64,000 bases of DNA. It comes from C-114 sp963719285 (GTDB taxonomy: Bacteria > Chloroflexota > Limnocylindria > Limnocylindrales > CSP1-4). The stretch lies in contig CAVRBO010000003.1 of NCBI GenBank assembly GCA_963719285.1, positions 342,331 to 406,330 on the forward strand, given 5' to 3'. Below are positions 7,447 through 15,562 of this stretch, piece after piece. How positions within the stretch are numbered: position 1 is the first letter of the stretch; every line of letters begins with the position of its first letter. The notes below the pieces were generated by a model, which saw only the letters and a program-made list of their open reading frames with translations, did no database searches and was not told where the DNA came from. Made by a program: the position numbers and the translations under genes.

Positions 7447-9090
7447 GTGACCCAGACCGGCGAGCCGCACTTCGTCCCGGATCGGCCCTCGGTGGCTCCC
7501 GGGCGGCCGGGCGCGGCCGGGCCGATCGTCCTCACCGGCGCCGACCTGACGATCGCCGACGTGGAGGCGGTGGCGCGGCATGGGGCGACGGCCGCCCTGG
7601 ACGGAGATGCCCGGGCCCGGATGCAGGAGGCGCGCGACGTCATCGAGAGCCTCGTCGCGGCGGGCGCGGTCGTCTACGGGGTGACGACCGGCTTCGGCGA
7701 CCTGGCCACGACGACGATCGACCCGGCCGCCAGTGGGCGGCTCCAGGAGAACCTCCTGATGAGCCACGCGGCCGGCGTGGGCCCGCCGTTCCCGCGCGAG
7801 GTCGTCCGGGCGATGCTGCTCCTGCGGGCGAACACCCTTGCCCTGGGCCACAGCGGTTGCCGGCCCTTGCTCGTGGACCGGCTGCTGGCGTTCCTGGCCG
7901 CCGGCATCCACCCGGTCGTGCCGGAGCAGGGCAGCGTGGGCGCGTCGGGCGACCTGGCCCCACTCGCCCACCTGGCGCTGCCGCTCATCGGCCGGGGCGA
8001 GGTCGAGTTCGGCGGGCAGCGCGTCCCGGCGCTGCTGGCGCTCCGCGAGGCCGGCCTCGAACCTCTCGAGCTCGGGCCGAAAGAGGGGCTCGCCCTTCTC
8101 AACGGCACCCAGATGATGAGCGCGATCGGGGCGCTCCTCCTGGCCGATGCGGACCGCCTGTGCCGGACGGCGACCGTCGTCGCCGCGATGTCGGTCGAGG
8201 CGCTTCTGGGCACGGATGTGGCGTTCGCCGCGGCATACCAGCTCGCTCGGCCGCATCCGGGCCAGATCGCCGTGGCCGCCGAGCTTCGCCACGTGCTCCG
8301 CGGTTCGAGCCTCCAGACGAGCCACCATGCGGGCGCCCACAAGGTCCAGGATCCGTATTCCCTGCGTTGCGTGCCCCAGGTCCACGGCGCGGTCCGGGAT
8401 GTGCTCGACCATCTCCGGCGCGTTCTCGACATCGAGCTCAACTCGGCCACCGACAACCCGCTCGTCTTCCCCGGCGGCGTGGGGGTGGACCCGGCGACGA
8501 TGGCGACAGGCGGCGGCCTCGTCATCAGCGGTGGCAACTTCCACGGCGAGCCCATCGCGCTCGCCCTCGACATGGCCAAGCTGGCCATCGCCGAGCTCGG
8601 CTCGATCTCCGAGCGCCGGTCCGCGCTCCTCGTCGACGCCCGCCTGAACGGAGGGCTGCCGCCCTTCCTCGTCGCCGACGCCGGCACGAACAGCGGGCTG
8701 ATGATCCTCCAGTACACGGCGGCGGCCCTGGTGTCGGAGGACAAGGTGCTCGTCCATCCTGCCTCGGCCGACAGCATCCCGACCTCGGCCAACCAGGAAG
8801 ACCACGTCTCGATGGGCTCGATCGCCGCCCGGCACGCCCGGCTGGTCCTGGAGAACGTGGAGCGGATCCTGGCGCTCGAGCTCCTGTGTGCCGCCCAGGC
8901 GCTCGACTTCCGGCTCAAGCTGGTCCCTGGGGCCGTGCCCGGGGCCGGTGTCGCCGCCGCGCACGCTGCGCTGCGGAACGTCGTCGCGCATCTCAGCGTG
9001 GACCGCGAGCCCGGCGCCGACATCGCGGCCGCGACCGCCCTCGTCCAGAGCGGCGAGCTCGCGACGCTGGCAGCGTCCGTCGCCCGGTAA
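7447..9090 (+). CDS. hutH: histidine ammonia-lyase
   Basis: 547 residues. HutH deaminates L-histidine to trans-urocanate, the first step of histidine degradation, in the cytoplasm. The triad A166-S167-G168 in GSVGASGDLAPLAHL forms the MIO prosthetic group. Other family features are YGVTTGFGDLA near residue 78, NGTQMMSA, QDPYSLRCVPQVHG, and NSATDNPL followed by GGNFHG. The C-terminal region (VHPASADSIPTSANQEDHVSMG) fits histidase rather than phenylalanine ammonia-lyase. GTG 7447 is chosen because a TATGCT lies six bases before it; in-frame codons run 13 further upstream but overlap that promoter. hutU, ftcD and hutI lie downstream on the same strand, interrupted by other genes. Confidence 0.96.
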   Translation: MTQTGEPHFVPDRPSVAPGRPGAAGPIVLTGADLTIADVEAVARHGATAALDGDARARMQEARDVIESLVAAGAVVYGVTTGFGDLATTTIDPAASGRLQENLLMSHAAGVGPPFPREVVRAMLLLRANTLALGHSGCRPLLVDRLLAFLAAGIHPVVPEQGSVGASGDLAPLAHLALPLIGRGEVEFGGQRVPALLALREAGLEPLELGPKEGLALLNGTQMMSAIGALLLADADRLCRTATVVAAMSVEALLGTDVAFAAAYQLARPHPGQIAVAAELRHVLRGSSLQTSHHAGAHKVQDPYSLRCVPQVHGAVRDVLDHLRRVLDIELNSATDNPLVFPGGVGVDPATMATGGGLVISGGNFHGEPIALALDMAKLAIAELGSISERRSALLVDARLNGGLPPFLVADAGTNSGLMILQYTAAALVSEDKVLVHPASADSIPTSANQEDHVSMGSIAARHARLVLENVERILALELLCAAQALDFRLKLVPGAVPGAGVAAAHAALRNVVAHLSVDREPGADIAAATALVQSGELATLAASVAR

Positions 9091-9167
9091 GGGTGGCGCC
9101 GATGTCGCCGGTCCGTGCTCAGCTCCGGCGGGGGGCCTCCACGATCATGGCCATGGGTGCATAGAGC

Positions 9168-9926
9168 GTGTCGACGGGGCCACTGATCCGGATCGTCGAC
9201 GTCGTCGACGAGGCGTCCTTCGGGCTGCTGCCGCCGTGCGCCGACCCATCCTTCGACCACCGGAGCTGCGATTACTGGGAGGACGCCGACCGCGGCTCGC
9301 GCGCCGCCCGGTCCATCGCGCAGGCCGGCCCGCGGCCGCCGTCCCGGCTGCGCAACCCGTTCGGCGACGACGACGAGGAACCGGCGATCAACCCGTTCCT
9401 GCCCGCGTCGAAGGGCCCGGCGTTCAACCCGTTCACGCGGGATGACGACGAACCCGCGGCCAACCCGTTCGCTCCGCCGCCACCGCTCCGCGCCCGACTC
9501 GCCCCGGACACCCCGCGCAAGCTCGCGCTCCTGTTGCGCGGCCGGGGGATCTTCGGAAGCTACGCCAAGGTCATGCTCGTCGACGACGTGGCGGTCGCCT
9601 ACGCCCAGTTCGGCCCCCTGTCCGCATACCCGCGCGCGTCACGCGTGCGTGAGCTCTACCCGCAGCTCCCCGACGCGCCGCTGCCGGCGGTCATCACCTG
9701 CATCGCCACAACCCGCGAGGCGCGCGGTGCCGGCCACGCCGGTCGCCTCGTCGCGGCCGTCTGTGCGGACCTGGCCGAGCGAGGCTTCGCCGCAGTCGAG
9801 ACCTACCCGGAGGCCGGCCGCGACCCCGACGCGACGAGCGCGGCGACGCCGGCCTTCTGGCTCACCGCCGGTTTCCGCCTGGCCGTCGACGACGAGCGCT
9901 TCCCGGTCATGCGCCGCGAGCTCTGA
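9168..9926 (+). CDS. GNAT-family N-acetyltransferase with an NPF-repeat insert
   Basis: 252 residues. The C-terminal two thirds has the GNAT pattern: AYAQFGPL, then AVITCIATTREARGAGHAGRLVAAVCADLAERGF, which is the acetyl-CoA binding V/I-x-R-x-x-G-x-G/A loop in slightly degenerate form, and WLTAGFRL at the end. Between residues about 62 and 105 sits an unusual Pro/Asp-rich insert with four NPF sequences (RNPFGDDDEEP, INPFLP, FNPFTR, ANPFAP). The N-terminus (CDYWEDAD) resembles acetyltransferases that act on small molecules. It starts at GTG 9168, 77 bases after hutH. Substrate unknown. Confidence 0.75.
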   Translation: MSTGPLIRIVDVVDEASFGLLPPCADPSFDHRSCDYWEDADRGSRAARSIAQAGPRPPSRLRNPFGDDDEEPAINPFLPASKGPAFNPFTRDDDEPAANPFAPPPPLRARLAPDTPRKLALLLRGRGIFGSYAKVMLVDDVAVAYAQFGPLSAYPRASRVRELYPQLPDAPLPAVITCIATTREARGAGHAGRLVAAVCADLAERGFAAVETYPEAGRDPDATSAATPAFWLTAGFRLAVDDERFPVMRREL

Positions 9927-10009
9927 GCGCTCGACCGGCTGCGGCCGGTGGTAACGTCTGGCGCCTGCGGTTCCGCGCGAGGACGCCGCGCGAACCAGGG
10001 AGGTCGACG

Positions 10010-10435
10010 ATGACATCGATCCAGGCGCTCGGCAGCGTCTCCAAGGTCCGGGGCGCCCTGATCTTCGTCGAGGACATCGAATCCGAGCTCGTCTTCTACC
10101 GCGATGTGCTCGGCCTGCGGTTGCTGTACCGGACGCCGCGGTTCGTCCGGTTCGACGCCACCCAGGGCACCAGCCTGTCGCTCATCGCCGGCGGCTTCGC
10201 GTCCGCGGAACCCAAGGACTTCCGGCACGGGGGCATCGTCCCCGAGGTGATCGTCGACAACCTGGAACTGGCGATGCAGCGGCTCGCCGCCGCGGGCGTC
10301 CGGAACGAGGACGTCGTGCGGACCGCCTGGGGCCAGTTCTGTTTCTTCTGGGATCCCGAAGGCAATCCGCTCCAGTTCTACGAGTCCGCATTCGTCCGTC
10401 CCGATGCCGACCCGGAGCGGGTCGCCGGTTCGTGA
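10010..10435 (+). CDS. VOC family protein (glyoxalase/dioxygenase fold)
   Basis: 141 residues, a single VOC unit of two beta-alpha-beta-beta-beta modules. GALIFVEDIESELVFYRDVLGLRLL is the typical first module and FCFFWDPEGNPLQFYESA the end of the second, with a Glu metal ligand (LQFYE). Reaction not predictable; members include glyoxalases, fosfomycin-type transferases and dioxygenases. ATG 10010 follows AGGGAGG at a normal distance. Its stop overlaps the next gene's GTG (GTGA at 10432-10435), so the next protein is translationally coupled. Confidence 0.8.
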   Translation: MTSIQALGSVSKVRGALIFVEDIESELVFYRDVLGLRLLYRTPRFVRFDATQGTSLSLIAGGFASAEPKDFRHGGIVPEVIVDNLELAMQRLAAAGVRNEDVVRTAWGQFCFFWDPEGNPLQFYESAFVRPDADPERVAGS

Positions 10436-11133
10436 CCCGGGCGGTGGCGCGACGCGGAGCCGGCCCCGGCCCGACGGTCCTGGTCGCGATCCTCATCGTC
10501 ATCGGTATCGCCGCCGGCGCGTTCCTCGCGCTGTCCGGTTCGCCCAACCCGGCACCGACGGCGGGGTCGGCCACGCCGGACGGCGGACTGAGTTCGCTCC
10601 AGCCGTCCGGGACGGGCACGCCGGGCGTGTCGCCCGGGGCGTCATCATCGATCCCGGGCGGCAGCGCCACCACGGCGATCCTCGTGGACCGGTCGCTCCT
10701 CGACGTGCTGCCGGCATCGATCAAGGGCCTGCCGCTCGTCGGCAACTCGGACGGGGAGGCCCATGACCTGACCGATCCGGCGCTCGCCGGCGAGGCATCG
10801 GCGCTCGCCGCCGCGCTCGTCATCGACACGAACACCGGTGACTTCGCCTATGTCAGCGTCGTCCGCCTGCGGATCGGGGTCTACTCGGACTCCTATTTCC
10901 AGAGCTGGCGCGAGACGTTCGATGAAGGGGCGTGCGCGCAGGCCGGCGGCGTGGCCCAGAGCAGCGCCGAGGCCGACATCGCCGGCCACCAGACGTTCAT
11001 CGGCCATTGCGTCGGTGGCATCCTCACCTACCACGTCCACCTGACGCCTCCGGGTGCCGCCGACATCATCGTGTCGATCTCGGCGGTCGGCGACCAGCGG
11101 TTCGGACAGCTCGTCGTGGAGGGCCTTCGATGA
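10432..11133 (+). CDS. membrane-anchored orphan protein coupled to hutU
   Basis: 233 residues. One N-terminal transmembrane segment (about residues 11-32, VLVAILIVIGIAAGAFLAL), a Pro/Gly/Ser linker to about residue 75, and an extracytoplasmic domain of about 150 residues with two Cys (GACAQAGG, GHCVGG) that may pair. I recognise no family. It is coupled on both sides: GTGA overlap with the VOC gene and ATGA overlap with hutU. An exported protein so tightly tied to urocanate hydratase is unexpected; it could be a ligand-binding or sensing accessory, but nothing in the sequence proves this. Confidence 0.7.
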   Translation: MTRAVARRGAGPGPTVLVAILIVIGIAAGAFLALSGSPNPAPTAGSATPDGGLSSLQPSGTGTPGVSPGASSSIPGGSATTAILVDRSLLDVLPASIKGLPLVGNSDGEAHDLTDPALAGEASALAAALVIDTNTGDFAYVSVVRLRIGVYSDSYFQSWRETFDEGACAQAGGVAQSSAEADIAGHQTFIGHCVGGILTYHVHLTPPGAADIIVSISAVGDQRFGQLVVEGLR

Positions 11134-12824
11134 GTTCCATCTCCGGGACGTCGTCCGGCGCGCTCCCGGGCGCCCGGCCAGTCCGTGCCCCGCGCGGAAC
11201 GGAGCTCTCCTGTCGCGGCTGGGGCCAGGAAGCCGCGCTGCGGATGCTCATGAACAATCTCGACCCGGAGGTGGCGGAGGACCCCGACGCGCTCGTGGTG
11301 TATGGGGGCACGGGCCGGGCCGCCCGGAGCTGGGCGGCGTTCGATTCCATCGTTCGCGAGCTGCGCGCCCTTGGCGACGACGAGACGCTCCTCGTCCAGA
11401 GCGGCAAGCCCGTCGGTGTATTCCGGACCCACGAGTGGGCGCCCCGGGTGCTCATCGCGAACTCGAATCTGGTGGGCAAGTGGGCGACATGGGAAGTCTT
11501 CCGCGAGCTGGAACGGGCGGGCCTGACGATGTACGGCCAGATGACGGCCGGGTCGTGGATCTACATCGGTACGCAGGGGATCCTGCAGGGCACGTACGAG
11601 ACATTCGCCGAACTGGCCCGCCAGCACTTCGGCGGGACGCTGCGCGGACGGGTCGTGCTCACCGCCGGACTCGGCGGGATGGGCGGCGCCCAGCCCCTGG
11701 CCGTGACGATGAACCAGGGGGTCTGCCTCGCCATCGAGGTCGACGAGGCCCGGGCGAGCCGCCGCCTGGAGATCGGATACGTCGACCGGCTGACGCGCTC
11801 CGTCGACGAGGCGCTGGGCTGGGCGCGGGCCGCGGCGGCGGCCGGCGAGCCGCGTTCGATCGCGCTCGTCGGCAATGCCGCGGAGATCGAGCCGGCCCTC
11901 GTCCGCCGCGGCGAGCGCTTCGACGTGGTCACCGACCAGACCTCGGCGCACGACGCGCTCGCCGGTTACGTCCCGGCCGAGATCTCGCTGGCGGACGCGC
12001 TGGCCCTCCGCCAGGCTCAGCCCGACGTCTACGTCCGCCGCTCGACCCGATCCATGGCCGACCACGTCCGGGCGATGCTCGCCTTCCAGGCAGCGGGGTC
12101 CATCGTGTTCGACTACGGCAACAACCTCCGGGCGATGGCCAAGGACGCGGGGGTGGACGACGCGTTCGCGTACCCGGGCTTCGTGCCGGCGTTCATCCGG
12201 CCGCAGTTCTGCGAGGGACGCGGGCCGTTCCGCTGGGCGGCCCTGTCCGGCGATCCGGCCGACATCGCCGCGACGGACCGGGCGATCCTGGAGCTCTTCC
12301 CGGACGATGCCGGCCTCCGTCGCTGGATCGAGATGGCCCAGGCCAAGGTGCCGTTCCAGGGCCTGCCGGCGCGGATCTGCTGGCTGGGCTACGGCGAGCG
12401 GGCACGCGCCGGCGCGGCGTTCAACGAGCTCGTCCGGACCGGGACGGTCGCGGCGCCCATCGTCATCGGGCGCGACCACCTCGACGCGGGTTCGGTCGCG
12501 TCGCCCAACCGGGAGACGGAGGCGATGCGCGACGGCTCCGATGCGATCGCCGACTGGCCGCTCCTCAACGCGCTCGTCAACACGGCTGCGGGGGCGACCT
12601 GGGTGTCGATCCATCACGGTGGCGGGACGGGGATCGGCTACTCCCAGCACGCGGGGATGGTCGCGGTCGCCGACGGCACGGACCTTGCGGCGCAAAAGCT
12701 CGACCGGGTGCTCACGACGGACCCGGGCATGGGCGTCATCCGCCACGCGGACGCGGGCTACGAACGGGCACTCGACGTGGCGCGCGAGCGCGGGGTCCGC
12801 GTCCCGATGTCCGACCGCGGCTAG
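11130..12824 (+). CDS. hutU: urocanate hydratase
   Basis: 564 residues, normal length. HutU hydrates urocanate to 4-imidazolone-5-propionate using NAD+ as a bound electrophile. Visible signatures: ELSCRGWGQEAALRMLMNNL at the N-terminus, VYGGTGRAARSW, the Gly-rich nucleotide loop GLGGMGGAQPLA, the active-site Cys in PQFCEGRGPFRW, and SIHHGGGTGIGYSQHAG near the C-terminus. The ATG at 11130 overlaps the stop of the anchored orphan (ATGA). The stop is unusual in being shared palindromically (CTAG 12821-12824) with the convergent MFS gene. Confidence 0.97.
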   Translation: MSSISGTSSGALPGARPVRAPRGTELSCRGWGQEAALRMLMNNLDPEVAEDPDALVVYGGTGRAARSWAAFDSIVRELRALGDDETLLVQSGKPVGVFRTHEWAPRVLIANSNLVGKWATWEVFRELERAGLTMYGQMTAGSWIYIGTQGILQGTYETFAELARQHFGGTLRGRVVLTAGLGGMGGAQPLAVTMNQGVCLAIEVDEARASRRLEIGYVDRLTRSVDEALGWARAAAAAGEPRSIALVGNAAEIEPALVRRGERFDVVTDQTSAHDALAGYVPAEISLADALALRQAQPDVYVRRSTRSMADHVRAMLAFQAAGSIVFDYGNNLRAMAKDAGVDDAFAYPGFVPAFIRPQFCEGRGPFRWAALSGDPADIAATDRAILELFPDDAGLRRWIEMAQAKVPFQGLPARICWLGYGERARAGAAFNELVRTGTVAAPIVIGRDHLDAGSVASPNRETEAMRDGSDAIADWPLLNALVNTAAGATWVSIHHGGGTGIGYSQHAGMVAVADGTDLAAQKLDRVLTTDPGMGVIRHADAGYERALDVARERGVRVPMSDRG

Positions 12825-14116
12825 GGCTGTGCGATCGCGGTCGGGATCTCGCGCAACGATCTGACCGGCGAGAACAGCACGGGCACGAACGCGAAGCAGC
12901 CGCCGATCGCGCCGACCCAGATCGTGGCGTGCAACCCGATCGTGGAGCCCAGGATGCCGCCGATGATGATCCCGATCGGCATCGTCCCCCACACGATGAA
13001 CCGCATCGTGGCGTTCATCCGACCCTGCATCCGCTCGGGCGTGATCGCCTGGCGGAGCGAGACCTGGTTCACGTTGTAGATGACCACCATCACGCCCGTG
13101 ACGAACTCCGCCAGGAAGATGAACGGGATCGCCACGGCCGACTCGGGCGCGAGCGGGATCAACAGGCCGGCCACCCCGGCCAGCAACGCCGAGCCGACGA
13201 TCGCGCGCCCAACCCCGAGCCGCGTCGCCACGCGGCCGGCGATGACCGCCCCCACGAGGAATCCGACGTTCGACAGGCCGCTCACGAGCCCGATCGTCAA
13301 CGGCGACAACCCGAGGGTTCGGAACACGTAGACGAGGAAGATCGAGAACATCAGGCTGCTGAACAGGTTGGACGATCCGGTCGAGGCCGCGATGTTGCGC
13401 AGGTACCGGTTGCCCAGGACATAGCGCAGGCCCTCGGCGATCTCCGTGCGCATGCTCCGTCCGCGGCCGGTCTCCGCATCGACGTTGCGCGCCGGCGTCC
13501 GCTCGGGCTTGCGGACGAGGAGGATCAGGATCGCCGAGACGAGGAAGCTGAGCGCGTCGGCGAGCACCGCGAACGGCGCCGTCACCAGGCCGATGATCGC
13601 CCCGCCCACGCCCTGGCCACCGATCTGGGCGGCCGATGCGCTGACCTGGAGCTTGGAGTTGCCCTCGATGAGCCGGTCGGCCTCGAGGAGCGACGGCAGG
13701 TAGCTCTGGTCGGCGACGTCGAAGAAGACGGTGAGGATCCCGGCGACGAACCCCACGAGGTACAGCTGCCAGATCGTGAGGAAACCGGCGGCGTAGGCGA
13801 TCGGGATCGTCGCCAGGGCGATCGCCCGGCCGAGGTCGCCGGAGATGAGGATCGGGCGCCGGCGGAGGCGGTCCACCCAGACCCCGGCCGGCAGGGTGAA
13901 CAGGATGAACGGCAGCATGTCGAAGAAGCCGAGCAGTGCGGCCTCGAACGGGCTGACGCCCAGGGTGATGATCGCGATGGCCGGGATCGCGATGCCGCTG
14001 ACCTGGCTGCCGAACAGGCTGATCGTCGACGCCACCCACAGCTTCACGAAGTCGGCGTTGCGCCACAGACTCGGGCGGCCGGGGGAGCGTTCGAGCGACG
14101 CGAGGTCCGAGGTCAT
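12821..14116 (-). CDS. MFS transporter (TMS/enterobactin-exporter-like), second of a tandem pair
   Basis: 431 residues, 12 predicted membrane helices. It begins LWRNADFVKLWVASTISLFGSQVSGIAIP, the usual start of the MFS_3 (macrolide efflux/enterobactin exporter-like) group, with GVWVDRLRRRPILI as the loop 2-3 motif and RMQGRMNATMRFIVWGTMPIG in the second half. It is clearly paralogous to the next gene upstream (14113-15438), sharing these sequences. Its ATG (14116) overlaps that gene's stop, giving coupled translation. Likely a small-molecule exporter; substrate unknown. Confidence 0.88.
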   Translation of the reverse strand: MTSDLASLERSPGRPSLWRNADFVKLWVASTISLFGSQVSGIAIPAIAIITLGVSPFEAALLGFFDMLPFILFTLPAGVWVDRLRRRPILISGDLGRAIALATIPIAYAAGFLTIWQLYLVGFVAGILTVFFDVADQSYLPSLLEADRLIEGNSKLQVSASAAQIGGQGVGGAIIGLVTAPFAVLADALSFLVSAILILLVRKPERTPARNVDAETGRGRSMRTEIAEGLRYVLGNRYLRNIAASTGSSNLFSSLMFSIFLVYVFRTLGLSPLTIGLVSGLSNVGFLVGAVIAGRVATRLGVGRAIVGSALLAGVAGLLIPLAPESAVAIPFIFLAEFVTGVMVVIYNVNQVSLRQAITPERMQGRMNATMRFIVWGTMPIGIIIGGILGSTIGLHATIWVGAIGGCFAFVPVLFSPVRSLREIPTAIAQP

Positions 14117-15438
14117 CGATCCGGGGTCGCGTCCGCGATCGTGCGCACCGAGCGGAACGGCGAAAGCAGTACCGGCAGGACGGGCAGCATGGAGCCGAGC
14201 GCCCCGAGCAGGACCGTCTCCCGGAGGCCGATGAGCGCGCCGAGGAACCCCCCGAGGATGATCCCCGGCGGGATGGTGACCCACGAGACGAATCGCATCG
14301 TCGCGTTCATCCGGCCCTGCATCGCTTCGGGCGTCACGGCCTGGCGGAACGAGATCTGGTTGATGTTCCAGATCGTGGCCGAGGCGAACGCGAGGAAGCC
14401 GGCCGCCGAGATGACCGGCAGCGCGAGCGGGCCGCCCACGAACGGCAGGACGAGCAGCGGCGGTCCGAACAGGAAGATCGACGCGATCAGGGTGGGGCCG
14501 ATCCCGAATCGCTCGCCGATCCGGCGCGCCGTCAGCGCCCCGGTGAGCAACCCCAGGGAGGCGATCGAGAACACGAGCCCGAGCATCCCCGGCGTGAACT
14601 CGAGCTCTCGGACGAGGAACAGGATGTAGATCGACAGGGCGATGTTCGTGAACAGGTTCGACAGGGCCGACGAGGCGGCGATCGCCCGCAGGAACGGGTT
14701 CCCGAGGACATAGCGCAGGCCCTCGGCCGCCTCGGCGCGGACGGACGTCCGGGTGCCGTCGGCGGCGCGGGCGCGCTCGAGCCTCGGCTCCGCCCGACCG
14801 ATCAGGACGAGGAACGACGCAGAAGCGAGGTAGCTGACCGCGTCGATGGCGATCGCGACCGGCGCGCCGATGAGGCCGATCAGCGTGCCGGCGACTCCCG
14901 GGCCGACCACCGCCGCGGCCGAGCGCGACGTCTCGAGCTTCGAGTTGCCGTCGACGAGCTGATCGCGCTCCACGAGGACCGGCAGGTAGCTCTGGTAGGC
15001 CACGTCGAAGAACACGGTGAGGCAGCCCGACACGAAGCCGACGACGTAGAGCTGCCAGATCGACAGGGTCCCCAGGGCGAACGAGATCGGAATGGTCGCC
15101 ATGGCCGCCGCGCGCCCGAGATCGCCGACGATGAGGATCGGCCGGCGTGGCAGGCGGTCGACCCACACCCCGGCCGGGAGGCTCAGGAAGATGAACGGGA
15201 GGAAGTCCATCGTCCCCAGGACGCCGAACTCGAACGGACTCACGTTGAGCGTCGTGGCCGCGATCAGCGGGAGGGCGAGCTGGGTCACCTGCGTACCGCC
15301 GACGCTGATCGTCTGGCCGATCCACAGCTTGAGGAAGTCGCGGTTCCGGGTCAGGCCCGAACGTTTCGGCCGGGGGGCGTCGGCCGGGGTTCCGGCAAGG
15401 ACGTCGGCAGGGGGAGTGGCGGCCTGGGACACGGTCAC
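14113..15438 (-). CDS. MFS transporter (TMS/enterobactin-exporter-like), first of a tandem pair
   Basis: 441 residues, 12 helices, starting at the GTG at 15438 (MTVSQAATPPAD). NRDFLKLWIGQTISVGGTQVTQLALPLIAA, LPAGVWVDRLPRRPILIVGDLGR and EAMQGRMNATMRFVSWVTIPPG match the paralogue downstream almost segment for segment, so the pair arose by duplication. They may work singly or as a heterodimer; each has a complete 12-helix core. The upstream region holds a set of GTTAG/CTAAC inverted repeats overlapping a promoter, which points to control by a TetR- or MarR-type repressor not encoded nearby. Confidence 0.88.
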   Translation of the reverse strand: MTVSQAATPPADVLAGTPADAPRPKRSGLTRNRDFLKLWIGQTISVGGTQVTQLALPLIAATTLNVSPFEFGVLGTMDFLPFIFLSLPAGVWVDRLPRRPILIVGDLGRAAAMATIPISFALGTLSIWQLYVVGFVSGCLTVFFDVAYQSYLPVLVERDQLVDGNSKLETSRSAAAVVGPGVAGTLIGLIGAPVAIAIDAVSYLASASFLVLIGRAEPRLERARAADGTRTSVRAEAAEGLRYVLGNPFLRAIAASSALSNLFTNIALSIYILFLVRELEFTPGMLGLVFSIASLGLLTGALTARRIGERFGIGPTLIASIFLFGPPLLVLPFVGGPLALPVISAAGFLAFASATIWNINQISFRQAVTPEAMQGRMNATMRFVSWVTIPPGIILGGFLGALIGLRETVLLGALGSMLPVLPVLLSPFRSVRTIADATPDR

Positions 15439-15474
15439 CTCTGGGCTCAGCGTGTCCCGGCGGCCCGGGACGAT

Positions 15475-15505
15475 GTTAGTCTAACGTCTAACACACGTTA
15501 GTCAA
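15475..15505 (-). promoter_or_regulatory. operator-like repeats over the promoter of the MFS pair
   Basis: Four half-sites occur in 27 bases: GTTAG (15475-15479), CTAAC (15481-15485), CTAAC (15488-15492) and GTTAG (15497-15501). They make two dyads, GTTAG-T-CTAAC and CTAAC-ACAC-GTTAG. On the minus strand TTGACT (15505-15500) and TAGACT (15483-15478), 16 bases apart, form a reasonable sigma-70 promoter for the MFS genes, lying within the repeats. This is the AT-richest patch for kilobases and looks like a repressor-controlled efflux promoter. Confidence 0.6.
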
Positions 15506-15562
15506 TCCCTTGCGTGGCACGGGAGTTGCGCTCCTGCCCGCGAGGACGGGAGAATCGACGGC

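Noticed and set aside
11028..14066. Minus frame of over 1000 residues
   Set aside because: Arg/Pro/Asp-rich composition without motifs; antisense to hutU and out of frame with the MFS gene.
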